Of a DNA stretch of 64,000 nt, positions 1-10,232 are shown in pieces. Position 1 is the stretch's first letter, and the number at the start of each line of letters is the position of its first letter. Made by a program: the position numbers and the translations under genes. The notes under the pieces were generated by a model. The model was not told the DNA's origin and made no database searches. It saw only the letters and a program-made list of their open reading frames with translations. Origin of the DNA: Darksidea phi (lineage: Eukaryota; Ascomycota; Dothideomycetes; Pleosporales; Lentitheciaceae); NCBI GenBank assembly GCA_030770425.1, contig JASJFT010000158.1, forward strand, positions 35,429 through 99,428. The letters run 5' to 3'.

Positions 1-287
1 GGGAAATAGAGTTTGGTTCGGGATTGTGTTTGCCAGTGTGGTGGGTAACTTGAACTCCACTCAAAACCCGTTAAATGGGCTCTACTACGCTCCTACACGG
101 TATAGCCTCGTATTGAACGCTCCGTTAATTCATGGCATTGACTAAATGACATTCCATCTTCCTCGGACACCCACGAAGCTTGTAACGTCCAACGTCATTT
201 ATCCTTTGCGTCTCAGGCCAAAATGGTGGAACAGTCTAGTAGAGGTCAAAGATGTTTTCAACGCACTATCCGTTCCTAAAGTCTCCT
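1..287. other. Left-edge non-coding stretch
   Basis: No convincing gene is visible here. It lies downstream of the minus-strand hypothetical gene that follows, so it probably contains that gene's 3' untranslated region and terminator. Confidence 0.4.
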
Positions 288-1118
288 TCATTCTCCCGGC
301 ATAGGCATAATGCCAAAATCTTCCATAACAAAGAAATCTTGCACATTCTCCTTATACACCATTCCTTCGCTATTCTCAGCCCCATCATCCTCATTATCAG
401 CGATCTGCACCCTCTGCATGTTCTTCGGCATCGTCCTATCCGAATCTATAACCCGTTGCAACGTCCGGAACACCGCCACCAGAGCATCAAACTTCGGCAT
501 CGGAAGCTCCGCCTCCACGATACCCGTCCTTCGCGCCCACTGTTGGCAGTACAGCTGCACCAACGCAAGTACCCCAGTCGCCAAGGGTGTGTGCAGGCTC
601 GACTCTATACTTCTGCTCCAGCAAAAGGGTGCTGGGATATCTTTAAACAGTTGAGACAAGGGCTGGCGAACGCTCATGACCTTGCCAGTCTTCCGAAGTT
701 TGCCGTCGCGGAAGACCTCCTTGTGAACGGTGCCGTCGGGGCAGGAGTAGACGTAGCAGTCACCGTAGGTACCAATATATAGCCTGACTGGGTTGTTTGG
801 GAACATATCGTACCAAGCTGGTTGGTTCTCGGCTGTCGTTTTGTTGCGGTGGGATGGCAGCCTTTCGGTCTTCGTCGGCCGCGGTTCAAATTGTAGTGTG
901 TTTGAGTCTGGAACAAGGCCGAGGGTGGAGGAGATTTCGCTGTTAACGAGGTCCATATAGAGGTTTTGCATGTTGAGAATACCGCTGGAGTCCATGCGGG
1001 TTGCGTGAAGATTACGGACTGCTCCGGATATATTAGAGGAAGGGTGAGCTCCCCGTGCGACAGTTATGCACAGAGCTTGTTGCCAGACTTTCTGCCTAGA
1101 GTGAACAACAAATCCCAT
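288..1118 (-). CDS. Hypothetical protein, 276 aa
   Basis: This is an uninterrupted 276-residue frame starting at an ATG on the minus strand. I do not recognise the family. The middle holds a stretch rich in Tyr and Cys (VRLYIGTYGDCYVYSCPDGT, about residues 112-131). The tail is acidic (DNEDDGAENSEG) and then hydrophobic and methionine-rich. There is no signal peptide or clear membrane segment; the first 30 residues are basic, and mitochondrial targeting is possible but unproven. The upstream neighbour on the other strand is an F-box/LRR gene, with over 800 bases between them. The codon pattern and length suggest a real gene, but an unannotated first exon is possible. The function is unknown. 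Confidence 0.5.
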   Translation of the reverse strand: MGFVVHSRQKVWQQALCITVARGAHPSSNISGAVRNLHATRMDSSGILNMQNLYMDLVNSEISSTLGLVPDSNTLQFEPRPTKTERLPSHRNKTTAENQPAWYDMFPNNPVRLYIGTYGDCYVYSCPDGTVHKEVFRDGKLRKTGKVMSVRQPLSQLFKDIPAPFCWSRSIESSLHTPLATGVLALVQLYCQQWARRTGIVEAELPMPKFDALVAVFRTLQRVIDSDRTMPKNMQRVQIADNEDDGAENSEGMVYKENVQDFFVMEDFGIMPMPGE

Positions 1119-1940
1119 CTGTTTGTCTCTGGGTAAAGTCGTTTAGTAGAAGAGTATGAAGTGAATACAGCGTTGAATCTATGGTCGAAGTATTGCCGTT
1201 ACAAGTAAATGGTGTAGAAACAAACGCTTGGAAGTCATACGAGATGCCTTAGAAATGGCATGAGCAAGCTTCACTCCCTTTGAAGACTTTATACTACATT
1301 CCACCTCATGCCACGAGACCCTTTTCCCTTGTTCTCGCATCTCGCGGTCATCGCCGAAGGGGGCTGTAAAAGTTTAATAGTCACTAACACATGGTCGTCG
1401 ACGTCACGCTAAATATCCAGCAGAATCCCACTTAAGAGAGAGAGAGCGATCACCATAGTTGAACGGTTTCAATGTCGGGTGCCATAAGCAAACTTGACTA
1501 ATGACTGCCTCAAGCAAAATGTGGGGAGTGATAAGCATATGCGCAGCGGCCGTCAGAGGTGCTAGAAATCGGCAAAGGCAAGCGCAGGAGGATCGAATAT
1601 CTGATGAGCAAAAGTCGTTCGACGAGGTGCCGAGTTCGGATGAGCAAGTTGACGGTTGATTCGGACCCCACGCTAGCCGCTCGAAGACTAGCGTATCTGA
1701 CCGCTTTTTCGGCTTCAAGACATCGTTCCTCACCACTCGTCCATTCCCCACCAACCCTCCGAAATCAGACATACAGTACTTCATTCAAGGACTCTCTGGC
1801 CTTCGCAATATTACCGTCTTCGTCACTCTTCTACCTCTTGAATATATCGTACCGCATCCACCTTTGTCTCAATCCCAGCCCACTTCATCTTCCTCTTTCA
1901 GATCGCCCTTTCCCAGTCGCAGTCGGTACATCCACCACCA
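1119..1940. promoter_or_regulatory. Intergenic region, promoter of the F-box/LRR gene
   Basis: About 0.8 kb separates two divergent genes. The 150 bases before the downstream ATG are pyrimidine-rich (for example around 1840-1935), as is usual for a fungal transcription-start region and 5' leader. A 126-codon minus-strand open frame (1404-1784) crosses it but has no recognisable content. No TATA box is obvious. Confidence 0.4.
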
Positions 1941-3362
1941 ATGCCTTGGCAAGGTCACCAGCAAAGTCCGCTCCTTGCTCTACCGTCAGAATTGATTGAT
2001 CAAATTCTATCCAACTTCACAGCCCAGCGCGACTATGAGGCCGATTGGAGGCTCAAGGCAGCGCCCGAAGAGCAGGAACGCGAAGATCAACACAAGCGCG
2101 AAAGAGCAACTCTTTCCGCGCTTTGCCTGGTCTCAAAGGATCTCCACCGATACGCTGAGCCTGCACTCTATTCCTGGTTGAGTTTACAAGGCAGAGATTG
2201 GCGGGAGACCAGATATATATACACCTTCTTGCTCAAACTTACCACGAGCCCAAAGCTTGGGGAACGTGTCAAATATATCGAACACTATTCCCCGTCGTCT
2301 GATGCAGACGACCTAGAACATGAGCGTTTCATTTCACTAAGAACCATCAACGAGCCGGGAATTCGTTCAGCAATTGCGGCACTGGCGGCAGATACACTAG
2401 GCCGCGAAAGTCTAGAACAATGGCGACAGCTCTTTAGGCTCAATATCATTACAGCTCTCGTCGCACTCCTTCTTGAGCGCACACCCAACATACAACATCT
2501 TGCCTTGGTCAGCCTGTTACGGTTGCCACGAGGCATTAGCGACCTGTTCAACATTTTCGGCTCCAACCGTACATCACACAACCGTTTCCCCAAGCTACAA
2601 GTCTTGTGCCTTAGCTTTGCATGCTCTCCGTCATGGTACGGGATACGCTCGCTAGGGACGTTCATACGCTCTCTCCAGGCACTTCCCCAGTTACGATATC
2701 TACGACTCAGGTGCAATACCTTTGCTCTCGGTGAAGCCGATGGAAGAGAAGCTTTCGCATTTCCAGCTCTACGGACATTACTTCTCGATGGTTTCGGGGA
2801 TTCACCCGAAACACTGGCCAACATGATCGCCGGTTGTCAAGGTCTTCAGGAACTTTCCTGCACTTTTGTGTGCTCAACCGATGTCCCTACGGGCGGCGTA
2901 TTATCCGCCGATTTGTCGCTCGTACAACGCGCTTTGGTTCAGCACCAAACTTCCCTCATGTCCCTTACTCTCCGCCTAGATCAGCACCACCATCGCAGGC
3001 ACGCCGTTCCCCTCGCCAACCTTGCAGACTTTCCCAACCTAAAACACCTATCCATCGACAGTTTGGGTCTACTTGGAGCTCCATGTAGCCTCAACGCGAG
3101 TACGGAGGAAGCGAGATGGTGGCACGAGAATGCACCATTCCGTCTTATCGAGCGGCTCCCGCCGCGTCTCGAGAGGCTCGATATTTATATTTACCACAAC
3201 TTCCAATGTGGGGCACTCGTATTAAGGGACCTGGCGGAGGATTGTGGGCAGCTGCAGCGACTGAAAACTATTTTCCTTTTCGACATATTTGATCGTCTTG
3301 GGAGCAGGAACTGGTCGCGTCTTCATGATAGCTTCGCTGCGAAGGGCGTGAGACTATTTTAA
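1941..3362 (+). CDS. F-box / leucine-rich-repeat-like protein, 473 aa
   Basis: The N-terminus has an F-box-like head: LLALPSELIDQILSNF at about residues 11-26, then LSALCLVSKDLHRYAEPALY at about 53-72. Such heads normally bind Skp1 and place the protein as substrate receptor of an SCF ubiquitin ligase. The rest carries irregular leucine-rich segments such as LPQLRYLRLRCNTF and FPNLKHLSIDSLGLLG, which suggest a curved LRR-like recognition surface. The frame is uninterrupted from an ATG in a pyrimidine-rich context. The family call rests on the motif pattern. The substrate cannot be guessed, and fungal genomes carry many such proteins. An F-box-like gene of a shorter type follows on the opposite strand. 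Confidence 0.7.
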   Translation: MPWQGHQQSPLLALPSELIDQILSNFTAQRDYEADWRLKAAPEEQEREDQHKRERATLSALCLVSKDLHRYAEPALYSWLSLQGRDWRETRYIYTFLLKLTTSPKLGERVKYIEHYSPSSDADDLEHERFISLRTINEPGIRSAIAALAADTLGRESLEQWRQLFRLNIITALVALLLERTPNIQHLALVSLLRLPRGISDLFNIFGSNRTSHNRFPKLQVLCLSFACSPSWYGIRSLGTFIRSLQALPQLRYLRLRCNTFALGEADGREAFAFPALRTLLLDGFGDSPETLANMIAGCQGLQELSCTFVCSTDVPTGGVLSADLSLVQRALVQHQTSLMSLTLRLDQHHHRRHAVPLANLADFPNLKHLSIDSLGLLGAPCSLNASTEEARWWHENAPFRLIERLPPRLERLDIYIYHNFQCGALVLRDLAEDCGQLQRLKTIFLFDIFDRLGSRNWSRLHDSFAAKGVRLF

Positions 3363-3643
3363 GCACCAGAGGGAACGGCGTTGATGTTGATTGCTTGCCA
3401 TATGTAGCTACATCGAGCGGCAGCATGCCTGTCATTCCAACTAGTGACGGCCATAGCACACAATTCAATCTCTCTATACACTCCTTGTCGCAGATTTTTT
3501 TCAGCTTCTACCTCAGGATTGCTTCATCCAGGATCGGCCGACGCTTCATTCATTAACGCCTTCGCTTAGGCCTAACATCATGCCATTCAATTGTCCAAAC
3601 TCCATAAACAATTCGTTATTTGAATCTTCCAAGTGATTACTTC

Positions 3644-4582
3644 TCATACTCTATATCTCAGATTCCATGGAAAGGCTTCAAACTCGGTTTCCGAAAGCGA
3701 CACACATACTACGTCCTCACTATGCCTGTACATAAATGGGCTCAAGGACAACCCTTGCTTGATCCTCTCCAAGGCCTTATCGCCCTCTTTCCCTTTCACC
3801 GTCAACTTCGTCCGTACATTCGTCGCACCAGCAGCATATGCATTCAGTAGATTGGCTCTCAACAGCCACAGGTCGCCAGCGTCCCTTGTATAATAAGCCA
3901 CCGCCCTAGCCGAAGTTTCGGATCCATACCAATTGGAAAACCGACGATAAGGACGCGTTTTCACGACAAGATCGAGATGAATTTGCGGGTCCCGGCGGAG
4001 CCGAATGATGGTCTGAGCGATGAAGTGGCGCAGGTGGCAGAGACGAATAGGCAACTTAGTAATTGCTCTACGTTGGCTATATGGCACTCTTTCGACAATC
4101 TTGCGAACAACCGCTTCTACGACTTCTGGGCTGATACGCGGCGCGCCCACTCCGTAACCCCTGTTTTTTTCTCGCCAAGCGCGGTCGAGGTCGTAGCCGA
4201 GTTGGAGAGCGGTTTGGATGGCGCAGTACTTTTGTTGTTGGTTGGGTTTGCATAGAATGGTGGCGGGTTGTCTGTCGTTTACTACGTCCATTGCTTCGTT
4301 GTGGATGGTTCGTGATACGAGGAGGGATGGGTGGTAGATGTTGACCGGCCAGTAGCCGAACCTGTCAGCACAGATGCAATCGATGGGCTTGTATGCAAAC
4401 GTCGACAGATACGAGTATACTTCTAGGCGCAATTCTTTTGGGAGACACATGAATGGCAACAGCCGGGGCTCTTCGGTGTCGTCGTTTTGCCGACGGTTTG
4501 GAGTTTGTGTGCGTTCGCGATTGTTCTCGTCGGCGCTAGGTTCCGTGTTGTGTAGCGCTAGCTGTATGATGTCGGTATCCAT
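3644..4582 (-). CDS. F-box-like domain protein, 312 aa
   Basis: After a polar leader of about 45 residues comes FMCLPKELRLEVYSYLSTF, the short F-box-like head common in Dothideomycetes proteins of 200-350 residues. A later conserved-looking block, LRHFIAQTIIRLRRDPQIHL, recurs in related form in other genes of this window (near 35.3 kb and 37.9 kb), so these belong to one loose family. No catalytic motif or membrane segment is seen. A Skp1-binding role is inferred from the head only. The gene ends convergently with the F-box/LRR gene; about 280 bases separate the two stops. Confidence 0.65.
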   Translation of the reverse strand: MDTDIIQLALHNTEPSADENNRERTQTPNRRQNDDTEEPRLLPFMCLPKELRLEVYSYLSTFAYKPIDCICADRFGYWPVNIYHPSLLVSRTIHNEAMDVVNDRQPATILCKPNQQQKYCAIQTALQLGYDLDRAWREKNRGYGVGAPRISPEVVEAVVRKIVERVPYSQRRAITKLPIRLCHLRHFIAQTIIRLRRDPQIHLDLVVKTRPYRRFSNWYGSETSARAVAYYTRDAGDLWLLRANLLNAYAAGATNVRTKLTVKGKEGDKALERIKQGLSLSPFMYRHSEDVVCVSLSETEFEAFPWNLRYRV

Positions 4583-4996
4583 AGTGTCGGATAAGTCCGG
4601 TTCTTAGACGTGTGGTGTTTATGATGTGGGAAGTTGACTACGAAGTGTTTTTGTTTATATTGGGGGTTAAGGGTTCATGTATTTTAACCGGACGCAAATT
4701 ACCGCGATGACTCACTCGCGCACTTTACTTGTTTCAAAACGGTGATATATAAGTCTTGCAGGGCGGTAGGATGACTAGCGCTTATTCTTGATAATCCCAT
4801 ATACAGCAGTTCAGATTCGCGATTTTAGTATGAAAAGTGTCCGCGTTAAGAATAGCATGTTGGCAGCAGAGTTTCATTTTTCATTCGTCTTCCAAAGAAA
4901 CGAGCTACTACCGCGTATCCACATACCTCCTGGAAAACCACTCGGTATTAACGAAATCCTCCGAGTCGAATAGGAGACATTGATGCCGTGCATTGG
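4583..4996. promoter_or_regulatory. Intergenic region between F-box-like gene and amidase
   Basis: This segment holds the promoter of the leftward F-box-like gene and the 3' end of the amidase. A TATA-like ATATATAAG lies near 4745. A 61-codon plus-strand open frame here has no recognisable content and I do not call it a gene. Confidence 0.35.
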
Positions 4997-6640
4997 TCAA
5001 GGGAACTTTTCAAACGGTAGTCGTATCTGAGCGGTTAAATGCTCTAAGATAGCTAAGGTCTTCTCATCCTCGAACCGCCGTCCAACTAATTGCAAACAGA
5101 TCGGCATACCATGGAATTCCTCCGGATCCCACAGTCTCCGATTCTCTTCATCGTGCCCGTTCAGTGGCTGCTTTTCATCTTCATATCGATCTATCCGCTT
5201 GTCGACTTTACAAATCGGGAACACCACAGCCGGGTAATCAAGAAGGTTCCACTGGGAGGTGTATGACCAGTACTTTGCGGTGTTGTGCTTCGGCGCTACC
5301 CCAGGACCTACGGGGCACAGTATTGCATCAACACCAGACTTGTTCCAGTGCAGCGCGTACTCTTTGCGGTACACTTCACGTTCTTCGAGCCAGTAACTAA
5401 GTTCGCCGACTGAGAGCTTCTCGACGCAGGGATTGTCCTTGATGATCCATTCGGAGAGTGGTCGCCACGGCTCGCCAGAAGAGTCGATGGCCTCAGCGTC
5501 TGCTTCGCCACCATCGGTGAAGTAGAGGGAAGATATGATCGCCCAGGCTTCATCATGGAGGTGCGGGTTGAACTTGACAACTTCGATGCCCTTCGCTTTC
5601 AGCTTCTCCGAGACCATTTTCAAAGCGCGTGTGATCGGCGGATGCGGTCGCACGACACCATCGTGCCAAAGGAGCCCAATCCTCAAGGGACGATCTTGCG
5701 GCAATTGAATATCTCGCCAGGGCATAGGAACAAGTGCAGGCTCCGTCAGCCACGGTTGCGCGTCGATAATAGTCTTCATGAAGAGCTTCAACCCGGAGAG
5801 GGTAGTGGATAGCGGGCCGAGAACGGATTCAACCGTATCAGCTCCGGCCATCATGTAACCCCATCCATCGGTTGGTATCCGGAATGCAGTTGGTTTGATA
5901 CCGTAGATACCACAGTTCGCCGCAGGGTTGCGTATCGATCCGCCTACATCAGAGCCAATCCCGAGGCATGAACCATGTAGCGCAATGAGAGCGCCCTCGC
6001 CTCCTGAGCTCCCCCCTGATGTTAGCGCGCTGTTATACGGATTGTTCGTCACGCCCCACAGGTTGGAATCTGTTTCCAGATGCATCATCGTCTGGGGCTC
6101 CGCAGTCCTACAGTGGAACACAGCACCAGCATCGCGCAGGATCTGTAGTATATGGGCGTCTTCTTTGGAAATGTTGTCCCAGTGCGAAATGTATCCTGTC
6201 GTACATCTCATACCCTGAAAGCCGATGTGTTCCTTGACGCTGATTGGTAGCCCGTGGAGTGGACCTATTGGGCGCTTGTGCTGCTGATAGTAGGCATCCA
6301 GCTCTTTGGCTCGTTCCAAGGCCGATATAGGGAGAAGCTCGGTTATGCAGTTGACAAGACGTTGTGCGACAGCCGCTCGCTGAAGATACGCTGTCGTGAC
6401 ATCCACTGCGGATAGGTGCCCAGACGCGAGCGAAGCGAGCAGTTCTTCTGGAGTTACACTAGTAATTGATAGCGTTTTCGCGCTTACTACCTCATTGGAA
6501 GTTGAAATGACATTCTTCGGTAAATTTGCAGGTACTCTTGGTGCTGCAGGAGAGAGACTTGATATCGTTCGGTCTCGATGGTTCTGTGCGTCTTTGGCGA
6601 TTTCCTGCCAGGGTCTTCGTGGCTTCGTTTTAGGAGCCAT
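4997..6640 (-). CDS. Amidase signature family enzyme (acetamidase-like), 547 aa
   Basis: This enzyme of the amidase signature family hydrolyses a carboxamide to acid and ammonia; the substrate is not predictable. The Ser-cisSer-Lys triad can be read directly: Lys136 in GLPISVKEH, Ser211 in TSGGSSGGEGA and nucleophile Ser235 in GSDVGGSIRNPA. The 24-residue spacing between the two serines equals that in fatty-acid amide hydrolase. The length of 547 aa is normal for fungal AmdS-like amidases and no intron is needed. The basic, proline-rich first 45 residues are variable. There is no signal peptide, so it is probably cytosolic. It could serve nitrogen scavenging or detoxification; the neighbours do not specify which. 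Confidence 0.9.
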   Translation of the reverse strand: MAPKTKPRRPWQEIAKDAQNHRDRTISSLSPAAPRVPANLPKNVISTSNEVVSAKTLSITSVTPEELLASLASGHLSAVDVTTAYLQRAAVAQRLVNCITELLPISALERAKELDAYYQQHKRPIGPLHGLPISVKEHIGFQGMRCTTGYISHWDNISKEDAHILQILRDAGAVFHCRTAEPQTMMHLETDSNLWGVTNNPYNSALTSGGSSGGEGALIALHGSCLGIGSDVGGSIRNPAANCGIYGIKPTAFRIPTDGWGYMMAGADTVESVLGPLSTTLSGLKLFMKTIIDAQPWLTEPALVPMPWRDIQLPQDRPLRIGLLWHDGVVRPHPPITRALKMVSEKLKAKGIEVVKFNPHLHDEAWAIISSLYFTDGGEADAEAIDSSGEPWRPLSEWIIKDNPCVEKLSVGELSYWLEEREVYRKEYALHWNKSGVDAILCPVGPGVAPKHNTAKYWSYTSQWNLLDYPAVVFPICKVDKRIDRYEDEKQPLNGHDEENRRLWDPEEFHGMPICLQLVGRRFEDEKTLAILEHLTAQIRLPFEKFP

Positions 6641-7120
6641 AGATATGAACCCCTGGCTGAGCTGAGAAGCTAGCGCTGATTAGTCTCACAAGGCGATGCA
6701 TAAAAGACGCAGTAGGTCTTGGAGATGCGTACCCGTATGCTGTATCTCGGTCACCACGATCTAATGACTGGTTGTGAAGCAAGATGGAGTGAGTGCGTAG
6801 ATCATCATTATCGGCATCCACAGGACAACGCTGCTCAAGAAATGTAGTCAATGCAGTGAGACTTGACAATGGCAAGGCCCAGGCCAAAGGTGTGCAGAAG
6901 GCGTCCTAGATGGGATTGGTTGCTGACTAAGATAGACTGCAACTAATTTCTTGGCAGTCGCGTTCGTCCCAAACATTTTCAGATGCGGTTCCCTGTGAGG
7001 TCATAACAATTGATTGTCGCTTTGTTCACACCCGCCTTCGCTCCTTCACTATTACACACTCTTCTTTCACTTTATCTCACGGGTTCCTCGCTAGTGTTGG
7101 GCTGGTTGCTTATATAGCCA
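6641..7120. promoter_or_regulatory. Divergent promoter region, amidase / DEAD-box helicase
   Basis: About 0.5 kb between two divergently transcribed genes. The helicase side becomes pyrimidine-rich from about 7040 (a tract of CTCTTCTTTCAC type), which suggests its transcription start region. No further element stands out. Confidence 0.4.
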
Positions 7121-8974
7121 ATGAAACTACTGTCTCTCAGAGTTTTCCATCGAGCGCTCCTGCAGTCTTTTTCTTCGCTTTCTTCTAAGCCCTTGCTCTT
7201 AACACAACAGCAAACCACAACTCTCAACTTCCGCTCAAATAACCAGCAAGCATACTCGATAGTCGCAATGGGACACCCGATACGACGCGGAGGAGGCCCC
7301 AGCGACAGAGGCAGAGGCAGTGGCAGAGGCAGAGGTAGAGGGAGAGGCGCCGGGCACAGGGGCCGCAAGCCCTCCTCTGCTCCCTACGAAATCCCCGAAG
7401 GTCCCATTTCCGTCGATAATATGCCCGCACGCGCCGCATATACGCACGCAGCCCAAGCTACTGAGTTCTCCACGCCGCTGACAGCCGATGCGAAGAGGCT
7501 TCCCGATGCCGCGACCGAGGGACTGACGCCTTATACGGCCATGGAAGGCAAGCTGGACAAGGGTCTCTTAGACGGATTGGATGCCATGGGCTTCGAGTAC
7601 ATGTCGCCAGTCCAGCAGAAGGTGCTCACTGAGCTGCCAACATTCTCGTCCGACTGCCTCGTACAAGCCAAGACAGGTACGGGCAAGACAGCTGCCTTTC
7701 TTCTTCCAGCCCTGCAGAACCTCCTGTCTGGCAATCAGCCGCCCAAGGGTAAAGTCGGCATTCTGGCCATATGTCCTACGCGCGAACTGGCCCTGCAAAT
7801 CGCCAAGGAGTGCGAAGGTATCACAGCTCGCTTGCCACAACAGATGGAGTGCCATACTGCCTTTGGCGGCACACAACGGGCCTCGACACTGAAGAAATTC
7901 CTCGACGGTAACCCTACCGTCCTGGTAGCCACCCCCGGCCGCCTCGACGACATCTTGGGCGAAGAAGAAGTCCGTGAGAAGTTTAGCCATCTCAAGACGC
8001 TTGTTTTGGACGAGGCAGATCGGATGCTTGATGCCGGGTTCGCTCCAGCCATCAAGAAAATTCTCAAGCTCCTTCCTCCGAAGAGTGACGGATGGCAAGG
8101 TATGTGCTTCTCGGCGACATTGCCTGAAAAGGTCAGCGACGTACTCAAAGGCGTGCTCTTCCCTGGGTATATCTCTTTATCCACCATGGACCCCAATGAG
8201 TCGCCCACAATTGACCGTGTGCCGCAATTCTATGTCACTGTACCGTCGGTGACGCAAACGTTTGCTGCTCTCCTTGCCATTCTAGACAAGGAATACAATG
8301 ACAGTCCCGATGAATTCAAGGTCATGGTCTTCGGCACAACCGCAAACGGCGTGGGTATGCTTCACGACCTCTACAAGCAAGCGCTGCCGCAATTCAAGGT
8401 CTTCGAGCTGCACAGTCGCATGAGCCAACCTGCGCGTACGCGCACAACGGACCAGTTCAAGCAAGCTACACGTGGAATCTTGGTCGCGTCCGATGTTGTA
8501 GGCCGCGGCATGGACTTCCCGAACGTCAGCCTAGTTGTCCAGCTCGGCCTGCCTATGAATACCGAGCAATATATCCATCGCGTGGGCCGAACGGCGCGTG
8601 CTGGCAAGGATGGCCGAGCAATCATGCTCCTCTACGAGAACGAAGCTTTCTTCACGAAGACTAATCCGAGTCTGCCAATCAAGCCGTACCCTGTGGATAT
8701 CGTAGCCGAGCTCCCGAAATACCAGCCTGAAGTCGACAAGGCTTTCCAACATGTCGAGGAAGTCGCGAAAGCTAAGGCTTACCAAGCGTTTCTCGGCTAC
8801 AACAAGACATACCTCAAGAAACTGAGGCTAGATGCTAGAGATCTAGTGAGGGTTGCGAACGACTACGCAATGGCGATGGGATGCCCGGAGCCACCGCTCA
8901 TCGACAAGAAGGTTGTGAGCAAGATGGGATTGAAGGGAGTGCCTGGGCTGAGGATTGGCTCGCGGGAGTTTTGA
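7121..8974 (+). CDS. ATP-dependent DEAD-box RNA helicase, mitochondrial (MSS116-like), 617 aa
   Basis: Helicase motifs appear in order: AKTGTGKT (183-190), PTRELALQI (220-228), TPGRL (271-275), DEAD (297-300), SAT (331-333), then SDVVGRGMDFP and HRVGRTARAG in the second domain. The first ~48 residues are basic, serine- and leucine-rich with no acidic residues, as expected for a mitochondrial presequence. They are followed by an RG-rich linker (RGRGRGRG, about 63-82). This arrangement fits the Mss116 group, which remodels mitochondrial intron RNA. Initiation could also occur at Met50, giving a form without the presequence; the upstream ATG is preferred because the presequence is so typical. 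There is no intron. The 3' neighbour is about 1.2 kb of non-coding DNA. Confidence 0.88.
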   Translation: MKLLSLRVFHRALLQSFSSLSSKPLLLTQQQTTTLNFRSNNQQAYSIVAMGHPIRRGGGPSDRGRGSGRGRGRGRGAGHRGRKPSSAPYEIPEGPISVDNMPARAAYTHAAQATEFSTPLTADAKRLPDAATEGLTPYTAMEGKLDKGLLDGLDAMGFEYMSPVQQKVLTELPTFSSDCLVQAKTGTGKTAAFLLPALQNLLSGNQPPKGKVGILAICPTRELALQIAKECEGITARLPQQMECHTAFGGTQRASTLKKFLDGNPTVLVATPGRLDDILGEEEVREKFSHLKTLVLDEADRMLDAGFAPAIKKILKLLPPKSDGWQGMCFSATLPEKVSDVLKGVLFPGYISLSTMDPNESPTIDRVPQFYVTVPSVTQTFAALLAILDKEYNDSPDEFKVMVFGTTANGVGMLHDLYKQALPQFKVFELHSRMSQPARTRTTDQFKQATRGILVASDVVGRGMDFPNVSLVVQLGLPMNTEQYIHRVGRTARAGKDGRAIMLLYENEAFFTKTNPSLPIKPYPVDIVAELPKYQPEVDKAFQHVEEVAKAKAYQAFLGYNKTYLKKLRLDARDLVRVANDYAMAMGCPEPPLIDKKVVSKMGLKGVPGLRIGSREF

Positions 8975-10232
8975 GCAGCGATGTGCGTAAGCGCGCGACT
9001 ACTCTGAAGCTTGACGGTCACAGGACCTTCTCGTTGAACCGCTCCCTTGCCGAACGGAGGAGCTGGAGTAAGACGATCTCGTATGATTAGATCGCATTGA
9101 GTTTGCGATACCTAGAACACCGGGATCTTCATTGCCGGCATACATGATAGCTCGACCAGAGGGTCGGGCACATAGGAAAAGTTACTCTCTAGACAACGCG
9201 ACCTTGCCTCGATCTCAACAGGTAGTCGGTGGACTGGTCGGTTTTTCGAAATTTGCAGACGATGCTGCATGCTCTAGACAATTGTATAAAGTTGTGGCGT
9301 CAGCCACACATAGACGGTTTTCCTCATTGGTGATCTTTGGATAGGTGGAAGCAAGGGGTGACAACAAATGATCCAGAATACGAGCCGAAAATTCTATCTT
9401 GGAGTGCCTCTCGTCGATACCTCAACCCATTTCCCACTAGCTTCCCTTTCTCACTCGTCACTGCACAGTCTCATCTTGGGCTCTTCTCTTCCATCTCTTG
9501 TTTGTTGAGTTTAATCATCATCGTTTGTTGCTCGAACATCGATGTCAGTCCTGCCAATGATGCACTTACAAGCCCGAAGTCACCCAAGACCGCCCACGTT
9601 TCCAAACTGTCTATCGGTACCCCCGTTATAAGTATCTGTACAACCGTTACTCGATGGACCGAATGCACGGTACCTGACGAGAAACTAGTCATCAGCGCTA
9701 CCCCTTCCTCGCATCCAGATTGATCAAGACTCACATTCGCCAAGCTATCATGCCTCCCTGCCGGGACGGTCGTCTGTCCCAGGATCCACGACCCTGGGCC
9801 TGGAGCTGGTTATGCGAGGCATACGAGGCGGATGCGAGAGTCAAGGCAACACCCTTGTGCTCAGAAGAGCGTATGGGAGAGTCAGTGAGCTGGGTTTGAG
9901 GTGAATATGATCATGATACGGCCGGCTGTTGAGATTGCTCGCACTATGGACGGACCGTCTTCGTACGATGTCTTTGAACGCCATGATTCCTTTCATCGTC
10001 TCGAGAGGACAGAGGCGTTGTGGGAACGGTCTTGGGCAATTATTCTGTCTCATTGAATCTCTCTTAGCCGCTTTGACTGGGTCCACCAGGCCACCCTGTA
10101 CGCCTCCTTGCTATCCTACGTGATGGCTATAAAAGCCCATCTGCTACCCGTCCCATCATTCATCGAGCAACTACATTCGCTTCATTACAAGCTCTTTCAT
10201 CTATTCGCTCACTTACCATTACGACCAGCACC
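8975..10232. other. Intergenic region, no confident gene
   Basis: This 1.26 kb stretch has only short overlapping open frames. One on the plus strand at 9337-9723 (128 codons) has a hydrophobic segment but nothing recognisable and a non-typical start context. The right end is the promoter of the secreted protein gene. Confidence 0.4.
10128..10135 (+). promoter_or_regulatory. TATA box of the secreted Cys-rich protein gene
   Basis: TATAAAAG lies about 105 bases before the ATG at 10233, with a pyrimidine-rich leader between them (CATTCATCGAGC, then repeated CT blocks). Spacing and sequence fit a fungal core promoter. Confidence 0.6.

Noticed and set aside
1404..1784. 126-codon minus-strand open frame
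   Set aside because: It lies in the promoter and leader of the F-box/LRR gene and has no domain, repeat or signal content.
9337..9723. 128-codon plus-strand open frame with one hydrophobic stretch
   Set aside because: Not recognisable, overlapped by similar minus-strand frames, and without promoter features; could be reconsidered with transcript data.
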